From: Viscum album
Lineage: Eukaryota; Streptophyta; Magnoliopsida; Santalales; Viscaceae
Direction of reading: 5' to 3'
NCBI GenBank assembly: GCA_963277665.1
Contig: OY728153.1
Location: forward strand, 276,060,250 to 276,124,249
DNA length: 64,000 nucleotides
The notes under the pieces are model-generated. The model was not told the DNA's origin, did not search any database, and was given only the letters and a program-made list of their open reading frames with translations. Position 1 is the stretch's first letter. The number at the start of each line of letters is the position of its first letter. This document shows, piece after piece, positions 11,623-24,240 of this stretch. A program made the position numbers and the translations under genes.

Positions 11623-12114
11623 ATGGGTTTAGTTATTTTTGGGATTAGGATTACAAAACCCTAGGGAAAGCCTTAAAGATAAGACTAATTATAATAAAAA
11701 TATACCTAAATTTTGGTGAGTATAGAGTAATTGGATTATCAATTAAATGCACCCATATTTGGATATGAACTTGTAGAGGTGGCTCTGGCAAAGATATATC
11801 TAAGGGAAAACCTAAAAACACCACTTTGAGAAAGAATAAAACGGGAAGTAGTTCACAAAAATGGGACTTGCTGCACTCTTGGTTCGACACTACTGGGTGA
11901 TATGATTTTGTAAATTCATAATATTAATATGAACCATTATTAAGTGAATAAAAAATTCCCCTAAGAATATTTGTTGGGAAGTAGATCATGGATAACATAG
12001 ATTGAAGCCTATAAATTCATAAGTTAAGCAAATAAATGTAATTTATAAGTCATCCCTTTTTTTCATTGCATTTCCCTTTATGTGTTACCCCTAAATTTCA
12101 TTTTATTCCAACAA
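11623..12114 (+). other. Element A untranslated leader
   Basis: The stretch between the primer site and the gag ATG holds no recognisable coding motif. An antisense frame at 11651-11890 has no family features and is taken as chance. Confidence 0.6.
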
Positions 12115-13262
12115 ATGGATGGTAATAGGAGGACTCATGCTATCAACTGACGCAAAGATCAATGTGATGACTGTTCTAATGAAATTCCCAATCCGATGGG
12201 AGCGAGAATCACAAAATTTATTATGATACTATCTCAGTTAACTCAAGTTTTTAATAGAAACATGGGTCAATATGAACTTCCAACTACCCCTAAGAAAGAA
12301 CAAGCCGCAATTGATAGATTTATGAGACAATGTACTTGTACTTTTAATGGATCATACGGTCCATCAATCACTGAACAATGGATCAACTACCTTGAAAAGA
12401 TCTTCTCCATCCTTCAATGTTACAAATCAAGAGAAAGTTATTCTGTGTGCTTATGATATGAAGGGTGAAGCTGATCAATGGTTTAAATTGATCAAAAATA
12501 TAAAGCCTAAGGAAGAGGTCGAGGCGTTGGATTGGAATGATTTCTGAAAAATGTTTTTTGATAAATATTTTCCTCGCACCCTCCGACTTAAGATGGAAAG
12601 GGACTTAATTTCCCTCAAGAAAAAATATAAATAATCCATAGAAGCGTATGAGGAAAACTTCACAAGGATTTCACGATAAGCCTCCGAATTTGTCGTTACC
12701 CCCGAATGCAAGGTTGAATTCATCTTTGGGGGGCTAATACCAAGCCTACAGAAATACCTAGCGATCCATGGCTTTGATAGCTATGAGGAAATTTCCCGAT
12801 GTTCCCTCAATGTCGAAATGGATATCAGTAAATCTCATGGGTATCATGGGGATAAGAAGTGGAAAGTGGACTTTAATTCTGGTGGTTCAATAGATAAATC
12901 CAATGGTGCTACGAAATTCTAGCACCCCACATGCCAAAGTTGCGGAAATAAGCACCCTAGAAATTGCCTGAAAGTGATGAGGAAATGATTTTTGTGTGGA
13001 AGAAAAGGGCACCTGGCCATTAATTACCAACAAGAAAAACTTTCTGCTGTGAAAAAGGAGAGAAACTCTCCATTTTTCCCTCAACACATTGTTGATTACT
13101 TCAACTACAAAGAACTAGGGCACTTTGCAAACCAGTTCCCTAAGACAATAGTTTTAGGAGGAAACCAACAACCTCTAAGGAAGAAGAGGAAATATTTTTC
13201 CATCACTACCACCGAAGTGAACCCTGAAAACAAAGTGGTGATAGGTATGCTAGTTATTCATT
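12115..13262 (+). pseudogene. gag: Element A gag (capsid/nucleocapsid), decayed
   Basis: The start is the ATG at 12115 (MDGNRRTHAI), about 0.5 kb after the primer site. Gag packages element RNA into cytoplasmic particles. The retrotransposon gag core is readable: FNGSYGPSITEQWINYLEKI, then YDMKGEADQWFKLIKN and FFDKYFPRTLRLKMERDL. Three nucleocapsid knuckles follow: CQSCGNKHPRNC at 12932-12967 (CX2CX3HX4C type), a second near 12990-13027 that has lost its first and last cysteines (LCGRKGHLAINY), and a third near 13099-13137 with all cysteines replaced (FNYKELGHFANQF). At least six stops and one frameshift near 12420 break the frame. It is followed directly by the protease region. Confidence 0.85.
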
Positions 13263-13289
13263 GAAAAATAGAAAACATACATTTTTTAT

Positions 13290-16200
13290 TCTAGTTCTAG
13301 GCATTCTTTTATATCCCAAAAGTTTAGTAGAACAATCCCAACACCACCACAAATCATGGAAGTAAAGATCTCAGTGAGAATGGGAAATGGGGAAATCATT
13401 TCATCCCATGAATATAATTCTTCCCCTTTCATAATTCGTAGATTGAACTTCCAAGTGAACCTCATCATACTTCCTCTCATGGAATTTGATGAAATTATTG
13501 GCATGGATTGGCTTTCCTTATATAAATCCAGAATAAATTTCCGTGAGATGGAAATCCCTCTCCATATGAAGAATCAACCCCCAATTCTTTACAAGTGAAA
13601 GGAGGAGGATGAATCTTCATTAGCACAATCATCTCAAGCGTGTATATTACTGCCTTATGAGCATGTGTATCTTTATCATATGATGAATTATGAGGAAGGA
13701 ACCATCCTTAAAGACATTCCTTTTGTGAGGAAATTCTATAATGTGTTTCCCAAGGAGTTGCTTGGTCTTACTCCTAGAAGAGATGTTGAATTCTTGATTG
13801 ATATTATAACTGGGGATTTTCCAATATCCAAGAATCTAAATAGAATGGTTGTTGTGGAGCTTGAGGAGCTGAAGAAACAACTGCACGATAATTTGGATAA
13901 AAGATTTATATGCATAAGTGCTTCACCATGGGTTTCACCAGTCTTCTTCATCAAGAAGAAGGATGGGACTATCTATATTTACATTGATTATCATGATATT
14001 AACCAAATCATGATAAAGAACAAGTATCCTCTTCCACGAATTGATGATTTTTTCGATTATATATGTGGATAAAAATAATTCTACATGGTGGATCTACAGT
14101 TAGGATATTAAAAATTAAGGGTGAAGAATGAGGATATCCCTAAGACTGCTTTACGTACAAGGTATGGGCAAAATAAATTCATAGTAATGAACTTTAGACT
14201 CAATAATTCTCTAGAAATCATCATGTAATTGATGAATAGAGTCTTTAGATATTACTTAGACAAATTTGTGGTATTCCTTATAGACTATATTCTAATATAT
14301 TCCAAAACCAAGGAGGAGAATGATGAGCATTTAAGAACTGTACTAGAGACCTTGTGAAAAGAAAATCTCTATGAAAAGTACATAAATTGTGATTTCTAGT
14401 TAAAGGAAGTCTCATTATGAGGTTATATCATCACAAGAAATGGGATATTTGTGGATCTTTCTAAGACAAATGAAATTGAGGGATGGCTGAGACCAACATC
14501 AGTAGCTTCCCTGGGTTAGCTACATATTATTTATGATTTGTGAGAAATTTCTCATGATTGTCGATCCCTCTAACCAAGATTACTCGGTAGGGAGTCAAGT
14601 TTTCTTGGAGTGATAAATGTGAAGATAGCTTCAAGGAGTTGAAAAAGAGAATTATCAATGTACCTGTTCTCACACTAAACACAAGTGGAGAACTTTTTGT
14701 GGTATTCATTGATGATTCAAAGAAGGGTTTGGGTTGTGTATTGATAAAAAATGAAAATGTAATTGTCTATTCTTCAAGGAAATTGAATGCTCATGAAAAA
14801 ACTATCCAACATAGGATCTGAAGTTAGCTGCAGTAGTCTTTTATTAAAAATTTGGCTACATTACCTCTTTGGGGATATGTGTGAAATATATACGGATCAC
14901 AAAATCCTCAAGTATATATTCACACAGAAAGAGATGAAGATGCTCCAATGAAGATGTTTAGAGATGATCAAATACTAGGAATGCTCAATCCATTACCACC
15001 CTGTGAAAGCGAACAATGTGGAGAATGCTCTAAGAAGAAAGAACCCATCAATTCTATCATTGATGATAATTGAAAAGAATCTAATCTTCTTAGATTTGGT
15101 GAAGATGGATATGAGAATCATTAAGAAGGGAACATAATCAATCCTTTCACAAATAATTTCTCAACCATATCTTTTGTAAAGGTTAAAGGATGCTCTAAAT
15201 GACGATGTGGGAATTCCGAAGAAAGTGGAAACTATCATAAAAGGGAAATCCTTAAAGTTAAATGTAAATAAATAAGGAATTGTGAGATTTGGGTCAAGAC
15301 TATGTGTTCTATCAAATCCAGAGTTAAAGAAGGATGTTTTTGATGATGCACATAGTTTGAATTTATCCATTCACCAAGGAAACACAAAGATGAATCAAGA
15401 TCTTCTAGAGTATTATTGGTGGGATAACATAAAGAAGAGATCTATGAGTATATGTCAATGTTCTTGGTATGTTAGTAAGTGAAGGATTAGACTAATAATT
15501 CCTAGGGGATGATGCAACTATTACCCATAAAAATATGGAAATGGGAGAATATCACCATGGACTTTATCACTGGACTTCCGAAGACATCTAAAGGAAACAA
15601 TGTTGTCTTGGTTATTGTAGATCATCTTACAAATACTGCACACATCATTATAATTTGAGAGGATTTATCATTCGATCAATTGGAGCATATATACATCATA
15701 GAAGTGGTAAGGCTGCATAGAGTGCCACTATATATTATATCCAATTGAGATCCAAGATTCACCTCTATGTTCTGGAAGAGTCTCCAACATGCTCGTAATA
15801 CTGAGCTGAACTTCAGTACGACATATCACCCTCAATCTAATGGATAATCTGAGTAGACTATCTAAACACTTGAGGACATGTTGAGAGAAAGTTAAATGGA
15901 CTTCAAAGAAGGATGGGATCAACATATTCCTCTAGTTGAGTTCTCTAACAACAAAAATTTCCACTCAAGAATCCAAATGGATCCTTATGAATCCCTTAAT
16001 GGGATGTGGTGAAGAATACTGACATGTTGGGAAGAAGTTGGGGAGTGAAAACTCCTAGGTCCAGAAATGGTTGAAGAAATAGTGGATAAGGTTAAGACCA
16101 TCCAGCAACACATTAAAGTTGCTCAGAGTCAACAAAAGAGCTATGCTGATAATCGTTGACAAGACCTAGAGTTTGATGTTGGAGACATGGTATTCCTCTA

Positions 16201-16594
16201 CATATCACCATGGAAGAGAGTTATAAGATTTTGGAAGAAGTTAAGTCTTAGTCCAAGGTACATAGACCCTTTTAAGAACCTTGATCTAATTAGAGAAGTG
16301 GTGTATCAACTATCACTCCCACCGAACCTGTCTTAAGTACAAGATGTATTCCATGTATCAATCTTAAGAAAGTACATACCTGATCCATCACATGTACTCA
16401 ATGTAGATATGATACTATTATACAATGACCTCTCCTATGATGATAAGTCGGTGAAGATATTAGATTGTAGGAAAAATGTTCTACGAAATAAGACAATTAC
16501 CCTCATCAAGGTATTGTGGTGAAACCACAAGTTTGAAGAGGAAATGTGGGAATCAGAGGAAGTGATGAAGTAGAGTTACCAACATCCGTTTTAG
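13290..16594 (+). pseudogene. pol: Element A pol: protease-RT-RNase H-integrase-chromodomain
   Basis: All domains of a chromovirus polyprotein are readable in order despite stops and shifts. Protease lies at 13356-13600 (FDEIIGMDWLSLYKSRINF tail). RT lies at 13665-14570, with [17 protein letters not shown] and VDLQLGY, but its catalytic FIDD box has become [10 protein letters not shown], losing one Asp. RNase H lies at about 14670-15070 (FIDDSKKGLGCVLI, then a displaced TDHKSLKYIFTQ-like stretch). Integrase has an H2C2 finger near 15330-15482 (SIHQGNTKM, YYWWDNIKK) and a core at about 15540-16010 (MDFITGLPKTSKGNN), where the second catalytic Asp is lost in ISN-stop-DPRF. A GDMVFL-type C-terminal region follows, then a chromodomain at about 16440-16594 (KTITLIKVLW, EEEMWESEEVMK). 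The copy cannot be active. Confidence 0.88.
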
Positions 16595-16630
16595 TGTGGG
16601 AAAAGGAAATTTTGAGGCCGAAATTTCTTA

Positions 16631-16642
16631 AGGGGGGAAGAT
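16631..16642 (+). promoter_or_regulatory. Polypurine tract of element A
   Basis: AGGGGGGAAGAT directly precedes the 3' LTR. In LTR elements such a tract resists RNase H and primes plus-strand synthesis. The same GGGGGAAGAT lies in front of the D 3' LTR. Confidence 0.8.
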
Positions 16643-19298
16643 TTTAATGACCCAATATTTTATTAATGAAAATTTCTCTTGATCTAATTAAATGTATTAT
16701 TATGTAAAATGGTAATTCACTTCTTTGGTTTTATATTTTTGGATTTCAAAATACCATTAATAATTGTTACCATTTATAATATAGTAGTTTAACAATGATC
16801 ACATGATTAGTATACATATAATTCTTTATCAAATCCAAGTTACTCAGACAAAGGAAGCGATCACCTCATCTTGTAGAATTTCTCCATATGAATCCCATTT
16901 TCGGAGCTCATAAAGGAGGTAGAGTCACTGGGCTTCTCTCTTGACCAAGCCCAAGCTGAACTTCAACTCATTAACCATGAATGGAACTGCCTACGAGAGA
17001 AGTAGAAGTTAATAGAGATTACCACCCAAGAGATGTTATCTGAGCCTCCCCAAGAGTCTGTCACCATCAAAATCCTTACCCTTAGGTCTTATGCGGGTGT
17101 TATATGGGGTTATGTAACAAGACCCTAGCACTATGATTATGTGCATTATTCTTTTTATAAATAATATACATTCATTTTATTATTGTTACATTGCAAATAG
17201 GTTTTAAAGAAGAAATAATAATTTTAGTTAATATTAAATTAAGAAATCTATTTTGAGGAATTAATGGATTTTTGAATTAAATATTATTTTAATAAAATTT
17301 TATTACTAAATTAATTTTTATTAAATATAAACGATCGTATAATTTTTATGAATATAATTGTAATTTTTATTAAGGTTTGAAATCTATTTTTGTCAAAACA
17401 CATGAATTTTCAATAAATATCGGTTTTTATTTTAAAATTAAAAATTAAAATATTTATAAAATTATTTAGATAAAATGAATATAATTTTTTTTTAATTCAG
17501 GACGTCGAGATTATCTAACGGTGTTATTTTCAAAATTTTCTGAGATAGTCGAATTTTTGTGTAAAAATTAAATACCATTTAAATATATAATGTGTTTTAT
17601 GACATCATAATGACACAATAGTGAATTAATAAAATACTATAAAAGGTTTGTTAGTCCAATATATGTTTTAACTTTAAAATAATGTTATTATATATTTTTT
17701 TGATTAATTTAATGATGCCTTAGTAGGCCCTCCAAGACTTATAAAATATTTTATCTTTTTAAAATGATTTACTTGAGAGTGTGACTCACCTCCACATAAA
17801 AAAGCCTAATATTTTAATAAGTTCAGCCATTATAATTATAAAATAATTTATTCCAATCCCCTTTGGAAAAAACCAAAGGCAAAAATCATTTTATGGTTTG
17901 TGGTTTAGATTATTTTAATGTGTAGTGTCCACAACATAAATACTGAAGAATTCCCCTCCCTTTTCCTATATAAACCACCCAATCTCCCACTTCTCTTCCC
18001 TCAAAACCTTTGGATCTCGACCAAACTCTACCGTCCTCTATCTAGAATACTCCCATAGTGCCTCAAGATCCCTAGAATCATCTCTCAAGACTCTCCCAAG
18101 CCTTTGGGATCACACTTCCAAGTAAGGGATTTCTTCATTTCTCAATGTGGTCTAAATTTATTTATGTTGGTATACCATTTTAATTTCAATTAAAAATGAT
18201 GGGGTATGATTTATCACCTTCTTCGTACATCCCTACTTATGATTTAATGATGAGATACCTATTTCTATCTCATTAATTCTTCCCATGTACACCCGTTACC
18301 ATGCCAAAATTCTGTAAGGAATTTCTCTCTTCTCATTTACATTCAGGATATTATTTTATATTATGATTCTAAATCCTATTACATATATTGGGATATTATG
18401 TTCCATGACCCCCTTACTGTCCATTTAATTTATAAATTATTAGATACCCATTTATCTCTCATCAACCCATTTTATGATTTCTATTTGACGTCGTTATCTT
18501 GCCGAAATGACACCAAAATTTCCCATGCCAAAATCATCATGTAAGTAAATACCATACACATTTCTCTATCAAGGGTATTGACCATTATACACATGTACTT
18601 CTTGATTTATGACATACATTTATTTATTCAACATCTCTTATTCGTGGAATAAATTATGTTGTTTAATGAATCCATATTCAATGATCCTGGTGGCACACTT
18701 ATGCATGAAATGAAATTTTTATAAAGGGTGCGCCCTGATAGAGCTCCAATGCATTGGGTAAAGGATTGTATCATGATATTCCATGTTCAAATAGGGTTTA
18801 CTCATACTAATACAAGTGAAATGAGGGTTTAATCATGCCAATTCAAGTGAAATGAGGGTTTACTCATGCTCCACGTGTAATGAGCCTTGGATCATGCTAA
18901 TATCATGTAAAATGTTATTGCCACATTTCCATGTCATGATTATCATGCTATATCATGCCTTTATGTTCATGTTTCTCTTGTGATCCATTGATATGCCTAT
19001 TTCATAACATGTAATATATTCTTCATGTTATGCCTTGTTTAATCCCTTATTGGGCTTTATAGCTCAGCCTTTTCTTATGAATGTCGTTAGGTTATCCAAT
19101 GCAATGCTAAGTACGAAGGAATGTTGTGGTAATGTAAAAGATGTTTTCAATAAAGATGTTGTGTTTTATGTTCCAAGTTGTTATGTAATGTTCCTAATTT
19201 CCAAAGACACTAGACCTCTCGATCATTGGAGTTGTATTAACTGCATGTTTATGTAATAAATCATGTTTATGTTTGTAATAAAGACGAGGGTCGTTATA
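16643..19298 (+). mobile_element. Element A 3' LTR
   Basis: It aligns with 8970-11608. Its first bases have decayed to TTTAATGACC and its end to GTCGTTATA, but the flanking GTAAA is exact. A TATA box is at 17967-17974. Three tandem units of about 31 bp near 18790-18880 carry TGAGGGTTTACTCATGC, each with a TGAG/CTCA inverted repeat; the 5' LTR has fewer clear units. The frame at 19035-19256 is not a gene. Confidence 0.85.
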
Positions 19299-19303
19299 GT
19301 AAA
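19299..19303 (+). repeat. Target-site duplication of element A, right copy
   Basis: GTAAA is identical to 8965-8969, showing that the sequences left of 8965 and right of 19303 were once adjacent. Confidence 0.85.
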
Positions 19304-21785
19304 AGGTAAATCAGGTTAATTAAGGTAAAACCTAAGTGATGTGGTCACAAAATATTATCTTAATTATTATTGAATGATGGTATTTATAACCTTATAACTG
19401 TATTTTAAAATTAAGATAGTTTTGGAGCCACTTTACCATGATTAAGACTATACTATTAAAAATTTAGAAAAATTACAAGTGTTCCACTCCCATCAATTAT
19501 AAAAGGGAACCCGCTATCCCACCTTCATGAAACCTTTATATCACTCTATTTTGAAAAATAACTTCAAAAAAAATCTCTATAATATCCCAACCCACATCTA
19601 AGAGGTCCTAGTATTCTAAAAATACCAATCCTAGAAGGACAAAGGTATAATCCAAAGGGGGACATCCCAGGAGAATTTATAAGAATATTATACATTCATA
19701 ATGAAATAATAACATCATTAACTTAAATATATTTAATTTTTATTATGATTATGTTATAATGGTTTTTATCTCCCTTTACATCTTATGAGAAATGAAACTT
19801 CCCTCATGTGTACATGTGCAATACCCCCTACATGAATATATGTGATTCATTTTTTATATCCAACTTACATGGATAGTTATATGGATAGAGATAATGAAAA
19901 AATATGACATGTATAAAATATTTAATATTCTATAAAATTAAAATATTATTTACTTTATTTATTTTCCTCTCATTAGAAAAATGAAAATGTCATCCATGCA
20001 TACGTTTGGGCCACCGTCTCCATAAAACAACAGTGTTCATTTTTCATGACTTCCTTAAATGGTTGGTTTTATAATTGTATATAATTAATAAATATGATAA
20101 TTATAAAATATTTAATATTTTGAGATAATGGAACCATCACCCCATTGAACATGGTCAACACACTGATGTGGTTTTAAATTTATAAACCGAATAACCCCAA
20201 AAATATCCAATGGAAAATTAACTATTTAAGTATATAAATAAAAAATGATAAAAAATGAAATAAAAGGAATAATGATAAAGGAAAGAATATTAATATTTTT
20301 TAAGAAATTATAAAACTAATATAATTTTATTATTCAATAGTTAGAAAATGTACGAAGCTAGATGATACTTAAGGTAATATTTTTTTCTTTAAAATAACAT
20401 TTAAAAGTATTCATTTAAAATATTTTTCTTCCCAAACCATGTTCATTAAAATGTATCAATAATATTATTATTTATACCTAGTATCATATTAAATTTTATT
20501 TTCAACTAATTTTGACTTTATTTTCCAAACTTTAAAGATGAATCTTTTAAATATTTACTGAATGGTTTATTTTAAAATTTTTTTTAACCAATGTGAAAAA
20601 GAATTTTTTTAACGTATATTACATGACAAAATTTTCTCAACATTATTAGAATAATTAATTATAATTTTTCATATAAAAGATTCAATGTTTATTTCTATGG
20701 AAATTTTTTCTCTCAATGTTCTGGGAATTTTTAGTTTTGAATTATTTTTCTAAGGAAACCAAAAAGTTTTCTCATCTTTATGAGATAACTAAAAGTATTA
20801 TTTCTTATGGGTTTGAATGAAAAATAAAATGGGTTTTATTATTTAAGTGAAACCTATATTTTTTTATTAATTCTAGGTTATTGAAAATTTTATAAGAAAA
20901 ACAAGTGGTCTCGATATAGCTACAATGATGGGTGATCCAGATATCTCTCTAACGCATTGGGTAAGGTGATAGAGTTTACCAGTTATAGGTCACTCTTAAG
21001 AGATATGTTAATTATCTAGTTATGTAATTAAATTATAAAGGTTATTTTAAGGTTTAATTTAATGATAATTTACTAGGGTACCAACATGATATCCTTACAA
21101 TGGTTTATAAAGGAAATATTTATATTTTATATGGTAAAAAATTGAGTTTATGTTTTTATAAAAAGTTTATGAACTTTTTTTATAAAGGTTAAATAAAATT
21201 TTCATAGAAAGGTATCCATGAGTTCTCAAGATTTCTAATTCACCTTTATAATTTTGTTTTTTTTTCATTTATGATTTCATATGGAATGTTTTATTAAATA
21301 TATTGAGAAATTAAGTTTATTTAACTGAAAACTAAACAAAATTGTGAGGTCAAATGTTTATTATGAAAAAATAAAACTTTATTACGGATTTTTGGGTTTA
21401 AAAATATACTTATATGTTTATTTTATTTTTTCCATTACTGATCTTTATTTTCTTCATCCCTTGTTTTTAAATGACTTTTCATAGGGCTTATGGATGGGCA
21501 CAAACATTGATAATTTGAAAGTTCTAGATATAGAATTTATCTTGAAAGAAAAAAGTGTGTCTTTATAAAGAACATATTTTCTGTGGAAAAATGGATACTG
21601 TATAAAAAATTCCACTTTCTTTTCTAATATTTTACCTAATTATTTAAAACTCTAAACAGAAAAGATCTTAGAAATGTAAGATTGTAAAACCCTTATTATA
21701 AATTACGTAATTATGGGTTGTTTAAGGAATGAGGTGATATAATTAGATATGAATTATAAAATAATATGTGGTTTAAGGTTATGTA
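19304..21785 (+). mobile_element. LTR-like copy G, right part
   Basis: It continues G after the A insertion. ATTATAAAAGGG at 19497-19506 is a TATA-like box. Two diverged copies of the same 180-190 bp unit found in B start near 19788 and 19978. A stretch near 20930-20965 (GGGTGATCCAGATATC, then AACGCATTGGGTAAGG) resembles GGGTGCGCCCTGATAG and AATGCATTGGGTAAAGG in the A 3' LTR near 18727, supporting LTR origin. B LTR homology resumes near 21785. No coding content was found. Confidence 0.45.
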
Positions 21786-24227
21786 AATTTCATATTAATA
21801 TTTAACATGTTATTAACAAACAATCTTTTATTCATAAAAATTACCGAAATAAGCTCGTAGTCTATTCCATCTTCATGAATGATGACTAAAATTGTCATGG
21901 AATGAAATTAAAGATTTATGAATCAATATAATTGATATATTATATTACCATTGATAATATAGGAATTATTAATATGTTATCAATAAATATTTATCAATAT
22001 CAACACCTTAAGGTATGTACAAAACAATCAAAATCACTAACATTTGATGTTGAAAATAAAATATAACTAACTAATAAATTTTTAATAAATTATTATAAAT
22101 GAAGATTAAAAATGGAAATAGATTTTAAATATTTTCTAAAATATGTGATTAATATGGTTATGTTTGTGATAAATAAGATTAAATATATTTCATGAATGTT
22201 GGGAGTAAAGGTAAGAATTTTTCATCTCAATTTCCTTTCATTGAGACCTGTTTTTGTATTCACCTAATTTCATTTAAATCATGTGTATACTACCTATTGG
22301 ATGTATAATATCATGAATTAATTTTTTTCAAGGTAATTGAAGTTAAATTTCAAGCTCTATATTTTAATAAGTTCTATTAAAATATTTCTTAAGCTATAAG
22401 GGGTTTTCTTGAATCAACTTCTTCTCTTGAGTCATAATGATTCCTATTTTAGTATGGTTTTATATTATGGTTTATTATATTTTATGATGATATTATATTA
22501 ACTATTGTCCTTTTTTGTTGTAATTTCATTGAAATATTTATTTCTTAATAAAATTTTATGGTTTTAATTGTAATTCCAATTCTCTCCAAACGAACTCTTT
22601 CTCTTCCATATCCATTTCACTATTCCCACTAATGTTATAATTTCTTACATTGAAATCCAAATATGTTTTATTTTTGATAATATTCATGTTTATATTCATG
22701 AAGTTTACAATGAAATATTTCACATTCAATTTATTATATTTTCTTTAATAAATTTATTTTTAAAATATTAAAAAGTATTTTCCTTTCAGGTTTATAATTT
22801 TATCTTTCACCCCACATTTCCTATGGAATACCTTTATCAAGGATCCATTATTGAAGATTATTTTTTAGATGTAAAAATTTTGAAAGTATTTTTGATTCAT
22901 CTTTTTGACACATTTATATATTTTTAAAGACATCATAATTGATATTTATTTCCTAATAATGATTTTTAAAATGCTTTATTTTCCATTTATCAAAATTGAT
23001 CTTTTCAAAAGTAACACATAACTTCTACTTTTTATAAAAAATTTCATAAAATTTTTCTAATGACTCTTTTATGTTTACCTTACATTTTACCATTTATATC
23101 TAAAACATTTATCACCTATGGAATTATGTTTCATGAATCTCCCTCTAAATTCCATAGTGAAATAATCATTTTGTGTGATTAAACTGTAGGAATCAGTCGA
23201 TCTAACTCTTGATGGAATTTTACATGATACCACATGGAAATGTTACAAACATATTTTATTTTAATGGATTATCTAAGATATGATGAATTATTGATTTCAT
23301 GTGAAACTCATACATATGTATGAATTATTATTAAATGATGTTTTGAGTTTGATAAATATATGAGATGGTATGGATCTGATAAAGCACTAAAATAGTTTAG
23401 GTCTGATGAATCCTTGAGATAGTTTTGGTTCTATAAAGACCTAAGACATTTTGTGTCTGATAAATACCTAATATGGTTTAGGTCTATAAAATCATTCCAA
23501 TTAATTGGTTATAATTTTATATCTAGAATATACGTGTACACATGTGCACTTAAGTTTTCCTACCAAGTGTGGGTGCGAGTAGTGACTCACGATGGTGATG
23601 TTCCATGTGCTAATGTTTGTCCTAGAGTTTTTTATTTCGATATGTTTCAAGGAAATGTTTTATTTCCATGTAAAATAACTAATATTATGATCAATGGATC
23701 ATTTTTATTATATCATGACTCAACACTCTTTTTCCATGGTATATGTTTTTTCATTTAAGATTACATATCCTTCTATAATGACCTATGATCAACTCTTATT
23801 TTCCCCTATTATTTTCAAGAATATATTTCTTGCCTGATCATGTTTTCTCATATGATTAATATCTAACCCTTGATGAAATGTTGATAAGTTTTCCCCTACT
23901 GAGTGTTTTAGATCATACCTTTCTTATGTTTTCATTACATTGGTTATGAATATGAGTATAATTTATGAGAAGTAGAGAATGGAATATAGTGTGGCTAAAT
24001 TATAGAGTAAGGGTCATAAAAACAATAAAACAAGATTCTTATATAGATATTTCTCAAATACAATAATCCTTTTTTATTGATATTATTTTATTAATGTTAT
24101 ATATAATTTTAAATTGATGGAAACATACACATATTTGTCTTAAGTCATGGGATATTGTATCTAAGATGGAATGAAAAGTATGTGTTTTTATAACTGGACC
24201 TCAGAGTGTGGATACATGGAACCCTAA
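21786..24227 (+). mobile_element. Element B 5' LTR, segment 3 (LTR end)
   Basis: 21786-23170 aligns with 38650-40035 of the B 3' LTR; shared stretches include ATTAATATTTAACATGTTAT and TATGGAATTATGTTTCAT. Beyond 23170 the 3' LTR is missing, so the last kilobase is seen only here. It contains a tandem array at 23345-23490 and ends just before a primer-like site at 24229. Adding the pieces gives a B LTR of about 5 kb, long even for Tekay-type elements. The 101-codon frame at 23453-23758 lies wholly in this LTR and shows no family features. Confidence 0.6.
23345..23490 (+). repeat. About 28-bp tandem array in the element B LTR
   Basis: Four to five imperfect units contain GTCTGATAAATACCTAAGAT-like sequence followed by TTTAGG. 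Mutation has blurred the unit ends. It sits in the late part of the LTR, as do short arrays in the A and C LTRs. Confidence 0.6.
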
Positions 24228-24228
24228 T

Positions 24229-24240
24229 TGGTATAAAGGA
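24229..24240 (+). promoter_or_regulatory. Probable primer-binding site of element B
   Basis: TGGTATAAAGGA matches the tRNA-iMet type primer site TGGTATCAGAGC at 8 of 12 positions. It stands where LTR-like sequence ends and about 0.8 kb before the gag knuckles. The LTR end just upstream (CCCTAAT) is not a clean CA, so the boundary may be off by a few bases. Confidence 0.5.

Larger units (their letters stand above)
8970..19298 (+). mobile_element. Element A: complete but decayed Ty3/gypsy chromovirus
   Basis: Order of parts: 5' LTR, primer site, gag, protease, RT, RNase H, integrase, chromodomain, polypurine tract, 3' LTR, with a perfect 5-bp target duplication. The total is 10.3 kb with LTRs of 2639 and 2656 bp. 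The pol order and C-terminal chromodomain place it among chromoviruses, and the long LTRs and TGTAACGACC start suggest the Tekay/Del branch. The LTRs are clearly diverged (about two dozen differences in one 180-bp stretch compared by eye, 9541-9720 against 17216-17395), and pol has many stops. It is an old, dead copy nested in LTR-like sequence G. Confidence 0.88.

Noticed and set aside
23453..23758. 101-codon plus-strand frame
   Set aside because: It lies inside the B LTR end; no conserved domain, and no counterpart is available since the 3' LTR is truncated there.
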